Of a stretch of 35,572 nt of DNA, positions 1 through 7,846 are shown in pieces; the stretch's first letter is position 1; each line of letters opens with the position of its first letter. The position numbers and the translations under genes were made by a program. A model generated the notes under the pieces. It was not told where the DNA came from. It searched no databases and saw nothing but the letters and a program-made list of their open reading frames with translations. The stretch is from Jatrophihabitans sp. (GTDB lineage: Bacteria > Actinomycetota > Actinomycetes > Mycobacteriales > Jatrophihabitantaceae), in NCBI GenBank assembly GCA_025924515.1, contig JAICIE010000021.1, positions 1 to 35,572 of the forward strand. Reading direction: 5' to 3'.

Positions 1-587
1 CGAATAGCCATTCCCGGTTCCCTCTGTCTCAGCGGCGCAACGCCGCGCGGCGGGTGTCGGCGCGCAGCGGCGTTCGCCAGCGAGGATAGGCGAACAACCT
101 CGGCGCTCACCGCAGGCGGCGAGCCAAGGCCGTCCGCGTTGCCTGCTCGAATTACAGGAGCCTGAGATCTCAGCCAGCCTCAGAATCTGAGCCAGCCTTC
201 AGAATCTGAGCCAGCCTGAGAATCTGAGCCCGCACGAATCCGCGAGGACGCGTCGGTCGGCCGACGCCGCACGGTACCCGAGGGCGCAGGACCGGGGCCA
301 CCAGCCGTGAAGGGGATCACGAACCGGTAACGGCGAAGGCTTGCGCCGGCTGGAGAGGGCCGGTTACGGTCGGAGCCGGCCGCGCGGGCCGTATTGTCCG
401 CGCCGCACCAGGCAGGGAAGGTGCGACACGCCGGGCGCCGAGAAAGTCGGCCGAGGCGGTGGTTACCCGGGATCCCCGATATCGAAGGACGGGCGGCGAG
501 CTGATCGCTGCCTCTCGCCGGCGCTCCCAGTGCGCGGCGACGGGGACGATCCGACAGGCGGCTCTCGCCGCCGAGAAAGGGTTCCCC
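1..587. other. Non-coding leader region before the rpf-like gene
   Basis: I see no convincing gene in this stretch. Frames running through it on both strands are Arg/Gly/Pro-rich and look like GC-bias artefacts. It holds a small perfect hairpin (GCGGCG at 32-37, CGCCGC at 41-46), which may end an upstream gene outside the window, and the short tandem repeat at 162-231. The rest is presumably a long 5' leader or regulatory region of the lytic-factor gene. Related actinobacterial genes often carry a cyclic-di-AMP riboswitch here, but I could not identify its conserved elements with confidence. Confidence 0.5.
162..231. repeat. Short tandem repeat, 18-19 bp period
   Basis: About 3.5 copies of a unit whose core is AGAATCTGAGCCAGCCT. 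The copies start near 162 (a variant with GAGATCTCAG), 181, 200 and 218; the last is truncated. Units differ by single-base insertions or substitutions (CAGCCTT against CAGCCTG), so the array is slightly degenerate. It lies about 360 bp before the start of the rpf-like gene. Its moderate AT content stands out from the surrounding DNA. No function is evident: it may be a slippage-generated array or a set of binding sites. Confidence 0.7.
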
Positions 588-1223
588 ATGCTCCAGCGCT
601 CCTCCGCGCCCGGACGCTCGCCCTCCGCCAAGGCCGCGAGCTCTTCGGCCGCCGTCGTAGCGACGACCGTTGCCGCCGCGGCCGCCACGCTCACCGCGTT
701 CGCCGCGCCCGCCTCCGCCGCGCCGGGTAACTCCCGGGTCTGGGACCGCGTGGCGAGCTGCGAGAGCAGCAACAACTGGCAGATCAACACCGGCAACGGC
801 TACTACGGCGGACTGCAGTTCTCCGCCAGCACCTGGGCGCTCTTCGGCGGCCACCACTACGCCGCACAGGCCGATCAGGCGTCGCGGGTCGAACAGATCG
901 AGGTCGCCCGGCGGGTGCTCGCCGAGCAGGGCCCGCACGCCTGGCCGGTCTGCAGCATCCGGGCCGGGCTGACCCGAACCAACGGCGCCGCGACGAGCAC
1001 GTCCCTGCCCGCGGCGGCCGGCGCGAGGACGAGCTCGCGAACCGCCGCCTCGCAGCCCCGTGCGAGCCACCGGACCTATGGCGTGCGGCCCGGTGACACG
1101 CTCAGCGGGATCGCTGCCCGATATGACGTGGCGGGTGGCTGGCAGGCGCTGTGGCGGCTCAACCGCGCGCACCTGCCGGACCCGAACCTGATCCGGGTCG
1201 GACAGGTTCTGGTGCTGCCCTAA
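588..1223 (+). CDS. Secreted Rpf-like transglycosylase with C-terminal LysM
   Basis: A 211-aa secreted peptidoglycan-cleaving protein of the resuscitation-promoting-factor type. An Ala-rich signal peptide (about residues 1-45, cleavage near ASA-A) is followed by the Rpf domain (about 50-125). This has the expected catalytic Glu59 in SCESSNNW, the NGYYGGLQF segment, and Cys58 and Cys122 as the probable disulfide pair. A Ser/Thr/Ala linker then leads to a LysM domain (about 163-211) with the [13 protein letters not shown] start, which should anchor the enzyme to the wall. The frame stays open upstream, but ATG 588 is preceded by GAAAGG and begins the signal peptide directly. Family members cleave glycan strands during growth and exit from dormancy. 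The gene stands alone with a long leader. Confidence 0.9.
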   Translation: MLQRSSAPGRSPSAKAASSSAAVVATTVAAAAATLTAFAAPASAAPGNSRVWDRVASCESSNNWQINTGNGYYGGLQFSASTWALFGGHHYAAQADQASRVEQIEVARRVLAEQGPHAWPVCSIRAGLTRTNGAATSTSLPAAAGARTSSRTAASQPRASHRTYGVRPGDTLSGIAARYDVAGGWQALWRLNRAHLPDPNLIRVGQVLVLP

Positions 1224-1243
1224 CCGGCCTTACCCTCGGCCTC

Positions 1244-1861
1244 GTGCTCATCCACCCGTGGGACGCCGCACAGGACGAGGAGGAATGGGTCGGCTTTGTG
1301 CGCGCCCAGCAGTTCGGTCACCTGGTAGCCGCAGGACGCGGCCGCGACGTGCCGGTCGTCGTCCCGACCCAGTTCGCCCTCCCCTCGTCGAGGCTCGTCG
1401 TCCTGCACCTGGCCCGACCGAACCCGGTCTGGACCGCGATCGAGGAGAACCCGACCCTGCTGCTCAGCGTCGCGGGCGACTGGGCGTACATCCCGGCCGC
1501 GTGGAAGGCGATCGACGGCGAGGATCCGGCGTACGGGATCCCGACGACCTATTACGGAGCCGTACAGCTGATCGGATGCGCGGAGGTCGTGGACGACGAC
1601 GAGGGCAAGGCCGAGATCCTGCGCACGCAGCTGGCCGTGACCGAGCCCGGTTCCGGCGCCGTCGACCCGGCCGCGCATGGCCGCCGGTTGGGCGGGATCC
1701 GCGGTGTGCGCCTCCGGGTGACGGACGTGCGCGCCAAGTTCAAGTACGGGGGCAACGTCGACGACGCCCACCGCGCAGAGGTCGCGCGGCGCTTGGCCGC
1801 GCGCCGCGGGCCCGGTGACGCCGGCGCCCTCGCGCAGCTGCATCGCCGGACAGCGCCCTAG
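1244..1861 (+). CDS. PaiB-like FMN-binding protein
   Basis: A 205-aa protein of the FMN-binding negative transcriptional regulator (PaiB) family, a flavin-reductase-like split barrel. Visible family features are the N-terminal LIHPWD, the PTQFAL segment, HLARPNPVW (the NPxW motif), a WAYIPAAWK block matching the usual AYIxPSWY, the IPTTYYGAVQLIG segment (usually VPTWNY), and the late AKFKYGGN block matching KFKLSQN. Start GTG 1244 is chosen because homology begins there; the frame is open further upstream but runs through the end of the lytic-factor gene. It lies 20 bp after that gene. Despite the family name, many members are better regarded as flavin-binding proteins of unknown substrate. 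Confidence 0.82.
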   Translation: MLIHPWDAAQDEEEWVGFVRAQQFGHLVAAGRGRDVPVVVPTQFALPSSRLVVLHLARPNPVWTAIEENPTLLLSVAGDWAYIPAAWKAIDGEDPAYGIPTTYYGAVQLIGCAEVVDDDEGKAEILRTQLAVTEPGSGAVDPAAHGRRLGGIRGVRLRVTDVRAKFKYGGNVDDAHRAEVARRLAARRGPGDAGALAQLHRRTAP

Positions 1862-2004
1862 CGACGTCAACGACCGGCGGGAGGCTTCTCGGAGCCGCCG
1901 ACGTCGACCCCGGTGCCCGTTCCCGACCACCGCGCAACGGGGTCGGCTTCGCGGCGGCCTTGACGACGCCGCGCCGAGGGCGGCAGGACCGCCCGGCCGA
2001 TAGC

Positions 2005-2928
2005 GTGAGCCGCGTGATCGAACTTCTTCGGGCTCTCGCCACCGGCGCCTCGGATCTGGTCGTCGAGGCGCCCGGACGCGGCGAGGGCTTCTGGGCCGGT
2101 GGTCCCAGCTCGGTGCTCGCCGACGACGGGACCTACTGGCTGGCCCACCGGATGCGGCGCCCGGTGGACCAGGGCCGGGGGTACGCCAACGTCGTCTCGC
2201 GATCCGACGACGGCCTGAGTTTCGAGCCTGTCGCCACCGTCACCAGCGACCAGTTCGCCTGCGCCTCGCTGGAGCGCCCGGCGTTGGTGCAGCGCCCGGA
2301 CGGCGGGTGGCGGCTCTACGTGAGCTGCTCGACCCTCGGGTCCAAGCACTGGTGGGTCGAGGCGCTCGACGCCGATGTCCCGGCGGCGCTCCCCGGCGGC
2401 AAGCGCACCATGGTGCTCGCCGGCGACGAGCAGGTCGCCTGGAAGGACGTCGTGGTGTCGGTCGACGACGCCACCTGGCGGATGTGGGCCTGCCGGCATC
2501 CACTCGACGGCGGCCCCGACCGCGCCGACCGCATGAGTACCTGGTACGCGACCAGCGACGACGGGCTGGAATGGGATCTGCACGGCCCGGCGCTCACGCC
2601 ACAGCCGGACACCTGGGACGCCCGCGGCACCCGGGTGGCCGCCGTGATCCGACAGGACGGCCGCTGGTGGGCCGTATACGACGGCCGCCGCAGCGCCGAG
2701 GAGAACTGGCGCGAGCGGTCCGGGTTGGCCGTGGGCCACGGCCCGGACCAGTTCACCGCGGTGGCCGGGCCGGTCCCGGACCGGGCGGGGACGGCGCTGC
2801 GGTACACCAGCGTGGTCACCACGCGCGACGGCTACCGGCTGTACTTCGAGGCGACCGGACCGGACGGGGCCCACGACCTGCGGTCGGTGTACGTGCCACG
2901 GCCGTCGGGCGCGAGCCAGTCGCTGTAG
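2005..2928 (+). CDS. GH43-like five-bladed propeller protein
   Basis: About 307 aa with the repeated Ser-Asp-Asp-Gly blade-turn signature of glycosidase-type beta-propellers: SRSDDGLSF near residue 60 and TSDDGLEWD near 185, with short aromatic strands such as YWLAHRM, WRLYVSCS and WWAVYDGRR. There is no signal peptide, so it is probably cytoplasmic. Start GTG 2005 (VSRVIELL) or GTG 2014 are both possible. The fold resembles glycoside hydrolase family 43/DUF377-type proteins, but I cannot assign the catalytic triad, so activity is unproven. The 3' end overlaps the convergent sulfotransferase gene by 97 bp. Confidence 0.7.
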   Translation: MSRVIELLRALATGASDLVVEAPGRGEGFWAGGPSSVLADDGTYWLAHRMRRPVDQGRGYANVVSRSDDGLSFEPVATVTSDQFACASLERPALVQRPDGGWRLYVSCSTLGSKHWWVEALDADVPAALPGGKRTMVLAGDEQVAWKDVVVSVDDATWRMWACRHPLDGGPDRADRMSTWYATSDDGLEWDLHGPALTPQPDTWDARGTRVAAVIRQDGRWWAVYDGRRSAEENWRERSGLAVGHGPDQFTAVAGPVPDRAGTALRYTSVVTTRDGYRLYFEATGPDGAHDLRSVYVPRPSGASQSL

Positions 2929-3824
2929 TCCTCCCCCAGCAGCCGGCACAGGAGCGCGTTGTCCTCCGCGAAGTACCCGAGCAGCGCCTCGCGCTGGTCG
3001 CGGGTCAGCGACGGCCGCGGCGCCGACCCGCGCTGCAGCACGCGCACCAGGGTTTGCTCGGCGCGGCGCCAGTGCCGCGGGTGCACGTACGAGCCCGCGT
3101 GCGCACCTGCTCGGATCAGCGTGCGCAACGCGTGGTTGCCCGGGCTGTGCGGCGCCCACCGGCCGACGTTCGACCCGGGAATGTGGTCGAGCAGGCCGGC
3201 GCTCACGCCCAGGAAGCGGCAGATGCCGTCCAGGATCTCGCCCGGCTGCTCGATGAGCCGGCGGTAGCGCACCACGTAGACCTGCTCGCGGGGGAAGCAG
3301 CGGTAGAGGTGCTGGAGCTGCTCGCCGTAGCGGCCGAGTTCCAGGTAGCGCCAGAACGGCGCCCACCCGTCGGCGATGCGCCACGGCTCCGCCTCGCAGG
3401 CACGCAGGAAGGCCGGGCAGGGCTCGAGGCCGTCGGCCCAGGCATGGGTCCAGTTGGAGAACGCGCGGTCGATGGGGTCGCGCAGCACTGCGATGAGCTT
3501 GGCGGACGGAATCGTCTCGGCGATGCGCAGGTGACTGGCCCGGTCCCACAGGTAGAACGGGGTCGACTCGAAGCGGAGCGCGCCGGCCGGGGCATCGGCG
3601 AAGAGCGCTTCGTACGCCGGCCGCCGCCAGACCCACTCCAGCGCGCTGTGGGCGTCCCCCGGACCGCGCTGGCTCGAGCGATCGGGAGGCGTGCCGTCGC
3701 ACATGAAGAACTTGGGCTCCTTGGTCTCGGCCGCGTACAGGTGCGGGTGCTGCGCCAGCGCGGCGTGAAGCGCGGTGGAGCCGGCCTTCGGGGCACCGAT
3801 GATGAGGAAGTCTGGTAGTGGCAT
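2832..3824 (-). CDS. PAPS-dependent sulfotransferase
   Basis: A 330-aa cytoplasmic sulfotransferase predicted to transfer sulfate from PAPS to a hydroxyl acceptor. The 5'-phosphosulfate loop is PKAGSTAL (residues 12-19), with Lys13 as the key residue. The 3'-phosphate-binding motif is LRDPIDRAFSNW (114-125), with Arg115 and Ser123. The later GSNVGRW segment and YVVRYRRLIEQP block are also typical of the Sulfotransfer_3-type proteins. The family's usual end falls near EDYSDWL (about 308); the last roughly 20 residues lie in the part overlapping the propeller gene and may be an unselected tail. The acceptor is unknown. An AT-rich inverted repeat (4001-4025) lies upstream and is the best candidate control site. 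Confidence 0.88.
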   Translation of the reverse strand: MPLPDFLIIGAPKAGSTALHAALAQHPHLYAAETKEPKFFMCDGTPPDRSSQRGPGDAHSALEWVWRRPAYEALFADAPAGALRFESTPFYLWDRASHLRIAETIPSAKLIAVLRDPIDRAFSNWTHAWADGLEPCPAFLRACEAEPWRIADGWAPFWRYLELGRYGEQLQHLYRCFPREQVYVVRYRRLIEQPGEILDGICRFLGVSAGLLDHIPGSNVGRWAPHSPGNHALRTLIRAGAHAGSYVHPRHWRRAEQTLVRVLQRGSAPRPSLTRDQREALLGYFAEDNALLCRLLGEDYSDWLAPDGRGTYTDRRSWAPSGPVASKYSR

Positions 3825-4000
3825 CGCGGCCTCGCGGGAGTGTGGGATGCGGGTCGGCGAGCAGAGGTGGTCAGCCGGCGCGGACGGGGACCGGGGCGGA
3901 CCCTCGCCGGCTTCCGGCTGCCAGCGAGCGGCGACCTGGTCGATGTCCGCCGCGTCGGAGTCGTACCCCGGTCAGCCGCGGATTTGCCCGTCCTCAGCTA

Positions 4001-4025
4001 TTTGTCTACCCGTTCAGTACACAAA
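4001..4025. promoter_or_regulatory. AT-rich inverted repeat, candidate operator
   Basis: TTTGTCTAC (4001-4009) and GTACACAAA (4017-4025) form 9-bp arms with one mismatch around a 7-bp spacer. It sits in an AT-rich island between the end of the frameshifted SDR-like gene and the sulfotransferase gene. On the minus strand, TTGTGT and TAGCTG can be read as -35 and -10 with an 18-bp spacer across the palindrome, so it could be an operator in the sulfotransferase promoter. The mismatch and low GC make it a poor terminator. The binding protein is unknown. Confidence 0.45.
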
Positions 4026-4051
4026 CCATAGCTCAGGCCACCGCCGCGACG

Positions 4052-4584
4052 TCAAGGCGCTCCGCGTCGGATTCCCGGGCGCCGGTGCCAAGGCCGGACC
4101 GCGCCCAGCATCTCCTCAAAGCCGCTGTCCAGCACCCGCACGGCCGCTGCCGAGATCTCTTCGGGGGTGTGCCAGCGGGCAACCGATCCGTCCTGAACCC
4201 AACCGAGGATCAGCCGGCGCCAGGCGGGTGCGGGCGCGGGCGGCAACGCCCGGAGGTCGAAGTCCGCGCCGACCAGCGCCGGGTCGGCGGCGGCGCTCGT
4301 CAAGACCAGCACGCCGCGCAGCCGAACGCGCCGGGCGAGCAGGTGCAGGGCCGCGGCGACAACCGTCGGGCGGTACACCAGCGCCGCGTCGACCGTGGGC
4401 ACGGCCTCGAGCGCGAGGTCAGGACGGGTGAGGTCGGCGGCCAGCGGCGCGCGGTCGCCGCGGCCAGCTCTGCCAGCCGCGTCGCCCCGCGCGCCACGGC
4501 CACGACCTCGTCGCCGCGCCGGGACAGCGTGACGACGGCCGGTCGGAGGACGCCGGTGGCGCCGACCACGAGGATCCTGCTCAG
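4052..4584 (-). pseudogene. SDR-like NAD(P)-binding protein, frameshifted
   Basis: The first part reads LSRILVVGATGVLRPAVVTL, a classic Rossmann start with the GATG glycine motif, and continues to LAELAAAT. The homologous continuation PLAADLTRPDLALEAV, then ALVYRPTVV and GVLVLTSAA, lies in a different frame down to the stop at 4052. Restoring one base near 4445-4455, in a CG-alternating stretch, joins the two halves into one protein of about 177 aa. The start would be CTG 4584, overlapping the dehydratase stop as CTGA, which suggests translational coupling at the 3' end of the operon. It is either a genuine pseudogene or a sequencing error. The intact form would be a short atypical SDR; its substrate is unknown. 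Confidence 0.75.
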
Positions 4585-6305
4585 AACGCCTGCCGTGGGA
4601 CGTCCGCGCCGCTGCCGCCACGCAGGAAGTCCAGGTCGGCGCCCTCGTCCGCGCCCTCGACATGGTCGACGTAGAGCCGCAGATACCCCCGGTTCGCGGC
4701 TGCGGCGGGCGGGGTCCACGCCGCTCGGCGGCGCGCGAGCTCGTCCTCGTCGACCTCCATGTCGAGCCGGCGCGTCGGGACGTCCAGGACGACGACGTCG
4801 CCGTCGCGGAGCAAGGCCAGCGGCCCGCCGACGGCCGCCTCCGGCGCCACGTGGAGCACCACCGTGCCGTAGGACGTTCCGCTCATCCGGGCGTCGCTGA
4901 TCCGGACCATGTCGCGGATTCCTTGCTCGAGCAGACGCTTGGGCAGGGCGACGTTCGCGATCTCGGGCATGCCCGGATATCCGCGCGGGCCGCTGTAGCG
5001 GATAACGAGAACGTCGTCGGGCTCGAAATCGGCCTCAGGGTCGTCGGCGGCCGCCAGATAGTCCTCGACCCGGTCCCAGACCCGCGCCCGTCCTCGGTGC
5101 CGGAGCAGTTCCGGCGCCGCGGCCGCCTGCTTGATGACCGCGCCGCCCGGAGCGAGGTTGCCGTGCAGCACCGCGATGTGCGAGCCCGCCGGCTTCAGTG
5201 GAGCGGTCCGGGTGCGGATGACCTCGCGGTTCCAGACCTGCGCGCCGGCGTAGTTGTCGGCCAGCGACCGGCCGGTCACGGTGCGGGCCGATCCGTCGAG
5301 CAGCTCCCCCAGCTCGCCGACCAGCGCTCCGGTCCCGCCGGCGTAGCAGTAGTCCTCCATCAGGAACCGCCCCGACGGCATGAGGTCGACGAGCGTGGGC
5401 ACGTCCTGTGCCAGCTTGTCGAAGTCGTCGAGCAGCAACGGGACGCCCAGCCGGCCGGCGAGCGCCAGTAGATGCACGACCGCGTTGGTCGAGCCACCGA
5501 GCGCCGCATTGACCCGGATCGCGTTCTCGAACGAGGCGCGGGTGACGACGGAGGACATCGTCAGTCCCTCCGCGACCATCTCGACCACGCGCCGCCCGGC
5601 CAGGTGGGCCAGGGTGCGGCGGCGCGCGTCGTCGGCCGGGAGCTCCGCGCTCCCCGGCAGTTGCAATCCGAGAACCTCCGAGAGAACGGCCATGGTCGAC
5701 GCCGTGCCCATCGTCATGCAGTGCCCGCGGCTGCGCGCCATGCACCCCTCCGCCTCCGCGAGCTCGCCCGCGGAGAGCTGTCCCGCGCGGAAGGCCTCGG
5801 TGAGCCGCCACACCGACGTCCCGGAGCCGATGTCCGTGCCGCGGTACTTGCCGTTCAGCATCGGACCGCCGGTGATCAAGAGCGTGGGCAGGTCGACGCT
5901 GGCCGCGCCCATCAGGTACCCGGGCGTCGTCTTGTCGCATCCGGCCAGCAGCACCACGGCGTCGAGCGGGTTGCCCCGCAGCGTCTCCTCGAGGTCCATC
6001 GAGATGAGGTTGCGGAGGATCATCGCGCTGGGACGCACGAGCGGTTCGCCGGCCGACGTGGTCGGGAACTCGAACGGCACTCCGCCGGCCTGCCACACTC
6101 CGCGCTTGACGTGTTCGGCCAGTTCGCGCAGGTGCACGTTGCACGCGGTCAGCTCGGACCAGCTGTTGGCGATCCCGATCACCGGGCGTCCGTTGAAGCT
6201 GTCGTCGGGCAGCCCCTCGGACCGCAGCCACGAGCGGTGCATGATGCCGGTCTTGCCCTGCGCGGCGAACCAGGCCGCGCTGCGCAGACCCCCGGCGGCG
6301 CTCAC
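4581..6305 (-). CDS. IlvD/Edd family sugar-acid dehydratase
   Basis: A 574-aa Fe-S dehydratase, predicted to remove water from an aldonic or dihydroxy acid to give a 2-keto-3-deoxy acid. Cluster ligands fit Cys55 (LTACN), Cys123 (AGCDKTTPG) and Cys196 (GHCMTMGTAS). The 68- and 73-residue spacings agree with what I recall for the [2Fe-2S] L-arabinonate dehydratase of Rhizobium, favouring a pentonate/hexonate enzyme over biosynthetic IlvD. Ser475 in ARMSGTSYG matches the proposed catalytic serine region. GTG 6305 overlaps the GH4 stop (GTGA), so the two are coupled. The frame is open upstream only through the GH4 gene. The GH4 neighbour suggests the acid derives from an imported glycoside; the exact substrate is inferred. 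Confidence 0.88.
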   Translation of the reverse strand: MSAAGGLRSAAWFAAQGKTGIMHRSWLRSEGLPDDSFNGRPVIGIANSWSELTACNVHLRELAEHVKRGVWQAGGVPFEFPTTSAGEPLVRPSAMILRNLISMDLEETLRGNPLDAVVLLAGCDKTTPGYLMGAASVDLPTLLITGGPMLNGKYRGTDIGSGTSVWRLTEAFRAGQLSAGELAEAEGCMARSRGHCMTMGTASTMAVLSEVLGLQLPGSAELPADDARRRTLAHLAGRRVVEMVAEGLTMSSVVTRASFENAIRVNAALGGSTNAVVHLLALAGRLGVPLLLDDFDKLAQDVPTLVDLMPSGRFLMEDYCYAGGTGALVGELGELLDGSARTVTGRSLADNYAGAQVWNREVIRTRTAPLKPAGSHIAVLHGNLAPGGAVIKQAAAAPELLRHRGRARVWDRVEDYLAAADDPEADFEPDDVLVIRYSGPRGYPGMPEIANVALPKRLLEQGIRDMVRISDARMSGTSYGTVVLHVAPEAAVGGPLALLRDGDVVVLDVPTRRLDMEVDEDELARRRAAWTPPAAAANRGYLRLYVDHVEGADEGADLDFLRGGSGADVPRQAF

Positions 6306-7660
6306 GCGAACCTCGGCAGGTACGGACGCTGGGCGTCGAGCAGGGCATCGGTCAGGGCGGCCGCGGCGTCGGGGTCCGTGACCGCACCGTCGGCGATCAT
6401 GGCCTCGACGACCAGGTCGCGGTCGCCGCTCATCGCGGCCTCGATCGCCAGATAGACCGACGACAGCCGCCGCGACAGGATCGCGCGCAGGGGCGTCGGC
6501 AGGTCCGGTACCGCGACCGGTCGGATGCCCCGGGCGGTGGCCACGCCCGGGATCTCCAGCGCGGCGTCGTCCGGCAACCCTGGCACCGAGCCGCGGTTGA
6601 GGACGTTGCAGGAGAACATCCGGCGGGAGTCGGTGAGGACGGAGCGGATGATGGAGATGAGCTGCTCCTGCTCGCCGCTCGACCGGTCGAAGATCGATTC
6701 GTCGAGCGGCGCGGTGCCGTCGGCCTGGGCGATCATCGACTGGTAGCGCTGCTCGCCCCAGTCGAGGATCTCCGGCACGGAGAACGCGTCGACGCCGAGG
6801 GTCTTGCCGTAGTACTTGCCGTTCGCCCAGCGCTCGGGAAAGAACTCGGTGACGTGCCGATCCTCCGCGGCCGGGAAGGCGCCGTAGCGGCGGAACAGCT
6901 CCCACGAGAACGGGTTGTTCCAGGCCTTGGTGCCGTCGGCGAAGATGTTGCCGAGATCGTCCGGGTCGGGCGGTTCGGCCAGTTCCCGGTCGACCTTGGC
7001 GCGCACCAGTGGCCAGGCATCCTGACCGTGCCGGCGGAAGTCATAGATGAAGGTCAGGTGGTTGACGCCGGCGTACAGCGTGGACGTCTCGTCGAACGGC
7101 GCGCCGATGAACGCGGCGAGGTGGTGCTGCACGTGGTGCATGCCGTGGCACAGCCCGACCACGTCCTCGACGCCGGCGTAGCGGGCCATCGCCATCACGT
7201 TGGCGGTCATCGGATTGCTGTAGTTGAAGAAGAACGCGTCCGGAGCCAGTTCGGCGACGTCGCGGGCGATGTCGACGAGAACCGGGGTGGTGCGCAGCAG
7301 CCGCGAGATGCCCCCAGGCATGACGGAGTCCCCGACCGGCTGGAACACGCCGTGCCGCATGCAGATTTCGTGGTCGGCCTGCCACGCGGGGCGTCCGCCG
7401 ACGCCGACGCAGGTCACGACGAAGTCGGCATCAGGCAGCACGTCCGTGCGGTCGGGCGCGCCGATGACGCGGATGGACTCTTCGACGCCGCGGGCGGCGA
7501 TCATCCTTTCGGCGAGCCCTACCGCCTTGGCGAGCGCGACCTGGTTCACGTCCACTAGGCGGATCTCCCACCCGCCGAGGTCGCGGGCCGAGATGAGGTC
7601 GGCCAACAGGCCCCGCGTGAATACGGCGCTGCCTGCGCCGATCAGGACGAGCGAGCGCAT
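6302..7660 (-). CDS. GH4 family NAD+/Mn-dependent alpha-glycosidase
   Basis: A 452-aa cytoplasmic glycosidase of family GH4, which hydrolyses via NAD+-dependent oxidation at C3 and elimination. The Rossmann motif IGAGSAVFT is at 7-15. The metal site is visible as Cys171 in GLCHG and His201 in VNHL, with the substrate-contacting NYSNPMT segment (146-152). Family length is usually 430-480 aa. GH4 includes alpha-glucosidases, alpha-galactosidases, alpha-glucuronidases and alpha-galacturonidases. The CHG motif and the following sugar-acid dehydratase make a uronide or gluconide substrate attractive but unproven. ATG 7660 has a GGAGG site upstream. The 186-bp gap from the deacetylase-like gene is the largest in this operon and may hold an internal promoter. 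Confidence 0.88.
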   Translation of the reverse strand: MRSLVLIGAGSAVFTRGLLADLISARDLGGWEIRLVDVNQVALAKAVGLAERMIAARGVEESIRVIGAPDRTDVLPDADFVVTCVGVGGRPAWQADHEICMRHGVFQPVGDSVMPGGISRLLRTTPVLVDIARDVAELAPDAFFFNYSNPMTANVMAMARYAGVEDVVGLCHGMHHVQHHLAAFIGAPFDETSTLYAGVNHLTFIYDFRRHGQDAWPLVRAKVDRELAEPPDPDDLGNIFADGTKAWNNPFSWELFRRYGAFPAAEDRHVTEFFPERWANGKYYGKTLGVDAFSVPEILDWGEQRYQSMIAQADGTAPLDESIFDRSSGEQEQLISIIRSVLTDSRRMFSCNVLNRGSVPGLPDDAALEIPGVATARGIRPVAVPDLPTPLRAILSRRLSSVYLAIEAAMSGDRDLVVEAMIADGAVTDPDAAAALTDALLDAQRPYLPRFA

Positions 7661-7846
7661 GTGGCCTCCGCGAGAGTGTGGTCGGGTCGGTCGAGAACCA
7701 GGGGTCGCGCGCGTACCGGCGCCGCGTCGAATGCGGGAGGGGCGAGGATTGCGGATGCGCGCGGAGCGTCTGCCGTCGGTCTCGGGCGCCGGCGGGTTGA
7801 TGCAGGACGCGTGGGTAGCCGACGGGATCGCGTCGAGCGGGTGACA

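Noticed and set aside
1-587. Cyclic-di-AMP (ydaO-type) riboswitch before the rpf-like gene
   Set aside because: Fragments such as CTCACCGCAGGCG at about 105-118 and GATCCGACAG near 548 recall the motif, but the ordered conserved blocks including GGGTGAATC are absent. A covariance-model search would decide.
180-1172. 330-residue minus-strand frame across the rpf-like gene
   Set aside because: The product is Gly/Arg-rich low complexity, antisense to a recognisable Rpf-LysM protein.
4001-4025. Terminator of the catabolic operon
   Set aside because: The stem is AT-rich with a mismatch and has no following T-run; it fits an operator better.
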